In this document: in pieces, positions 63,213 through 64,000 of the stretch
How positions within the stretch are numbered: the first letter of the stretch is position 1
Layout: each line of letters begins with the position of its first letter
NCBI GenBank assembly: GCA_027449685.1
Contig: DAIDLC010000003.1
Span: 1-64,000, forward strand
Length of the DNA: 64,000 nt
Direction of reading: 5' to 3'
DNA from: Ferrovaceae bacterium
Lineage (GTDB): Bacteria > Pseudomonadota > Gammaproteobacteria > Burkholderiales > Ferrovaceae
The notes under the pieces: model-generated
Databases searched by the model: none
The model's input: only the letters and a program-made list of their open reading frames with translations
Told to the model about the DNA's origin: nothing
Made by a program: the position numbers and the translations under genes

Positions 63213-64000
63213 GAGAAACCACTCCAGGGCCGATCATGACGCAGCGCAATCAATTCCGCCACAATGGCGATGGCGATTTCCGGTGGAGTTCGGCTCCCAA
63301 TGGGAAGCCCCACAGGACCTCGCAAGCGCCCGATCTGTGCGGGTGTGAGGTCAAACAAGGCCAGGCGCTCACGACGTTTGGCTTGCGTCTGTTTTGATCC
63401 GATGGCCCCCACATAAAATGCTTCCGACTTAAGCGCTTCCAGCAAGGCCAAATCATCCTGTTTGAGGTCATGCGCCACTGCTACGATTGCCGTGCGTGCA
63501 TCGGGGCGATGCTGAATGATAAAATCGTCGGGCATGTCAGGGCTCAGTTGCAGCCCTTCCACTCTCCAGGAGCGCTGAAAGTCGGCGCGAGGTTCGCACA
63601 CACTGATCTCATAATCCAGGCTTTTTGCCAGCTCTACCAGATAGCGGGTGATTTCCCCGGCACCAATGATCAAGAGGCGCCAGCGCGGGCCAAACTGCAT
63701 GCACAAGCGCCCTTGCGCGTAATGCAACGGGCCGGAAAATTTGGCACCACCCTCCACGGGTGTGGCCGCCCTCTCCAGACTGACTTGTCCGGTGGCCAAA
63801 TCCAGGGTGCGCAGCACGCATTGTCCCCGATGCAAAAAATCCAGCAGCGTCTGCAAAGGCCCGGACGCATGAAGCGGCTCGAGAACCAACGCCATCCGCC
63901 CTCCGCAAGGCAGCCCAAACTGCCGAGCCTGATCAGCGCTCACACCATATTCGAGAATTTCCGGTTGGCACGGAAATTTTTTGCGTATCTGCTCCAACAA
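63209..64000 (-). CDS. XdhC/CoxI family protein, N-terminus outside the window
   Basis: 263 residues are visible and the frame runs open to the right edge. It matches XdhC from the GLPCGGRMALVLEPL segment onward; about 50 N-terminal residues, including the GSVSGGC-type motif, are missing. The Rossmann part LLIIGAGEITRYLVELAK and the C-terminal YVGAIGSKQTQAKRRERL and GLPIGSRTPPEIAIAIVAE are diagnostic. XdhC inserts matured molybdenum cofactor into xanthine-dehydrogenase-type or CO-dehydrogenase-type enzymes. It overlaps the MocA-like gene, so the two are coupled. Confidence 0.9.
   Translation of the reverse strand: MLEQIRKKFPCQPEILEYGVSADQARQFGLPCGGRMALVLEPLHASGPLQTLLDFLHRGQCVLRTLDLATGQVSLERAATPVEGGAKFSGPLHYAQGRLCMQFGPRWRLLIIGAGEITRYLVELAKSLDYEISVCEPRADFQRSWRVEGLQLSPDMPDDFIIQHRPDARTAIVAVAHDLKQDDLALLEALKSEAFYVGAIGSKQTQAKRRERLALFDLTPAQIGRLRGPVGLPIGSRTPPEIAIAIVAELIALRHDRPWSGFS

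Overview
The window looks like chromosome of a sulfur-oxidising chemolithotrophic proteobacterium, most likely a betaproteobacterium. The main reason is a complete reverse-type dissimilatory sulfite reductase (dsr) locus that includes dsrL and dsrEFH, the genes that mark the oxidative form of the pathway. The housekeeping order ndk-rlmN-rodZ-ispG-hisS-yfgM-bamB-der-hfq-hflX-hflK-hflC-DUF2065-hisZ-purA is also typical of beta- and some gammaproteobacteria. I cannot name a genus from sequence alone. Coding density is very high: no stretch longer than about 230 bases lacks a gene, and I saw no tRNA, rRNA, insertion sequence or CRISPR array. Layout: (1) 1-1372, minus strand: edge of a secreted protein, a Tat-exported DsrE-like protein and an FmdB-type zinc ribbon. 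(2) 1517-15485, minus strand: dsrABEFHCMKLJOPN followed by trpD2/ybiB and the siroheme gene cobA; dsrA is first and cobA last. (3) 15699-18995, plus strand: a divergent gene set facing dsrA. It holds a 71-aa orphan, a stand-alone Cas6/Cmx6-like protein, a DsrC paralogue with neither functional cysteine, a tandem two-domain TusA, a 199-aa helical orphan and an Fe(II)/2-oxoglutarate dioxygenase. This is my best candidate for an undescribed system. (4) 19061-21916, minus strand: a FadL-type porin and the sulfur-trafficking trio dsrE2, tusA and rhodanese. (5) 22031-26330: a soluble NarX/NarL-like two-component pair with a cysteine cluster in its GAF domain, then yeiH with a divergent LysR regulator. 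(6) 26314-34179: general metabolism genes (quinone oxidoreductase, sfsA, pirin, PPK2, methyltransferases, rmuC) and an orphan FliD-like protein. (7) 34232-48790, minus strand: the housekeeping run named above. (8) 48981-59937, minus strand: tilS, accA, a DUF4337 protein, aroG, tldD, a nitrilase-family amidase and yhdP. (9) 60168-64000: ilvE, a small CHCC zinc-finger protein and waaF on plus; a mocA-like gene with an internal insertion and a partial xdhC on minus. How the genes fit together: rhodanese, TusA and DsrE2 are expected to relay sulfane sulfur to DsrEFH and DsrC. DsrAB, supplied with siroheme by CobA and DsrN, oxidises it to sulfite, with electrons leaving through DsrL and the membrane complex DsrMKJOP. 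The divergent cluster next to dsrA carries decoy-like versions of the same carriers plus an RNA-processing-type fold, which suggests a regulatory or accessory role that I infer but cannot show.
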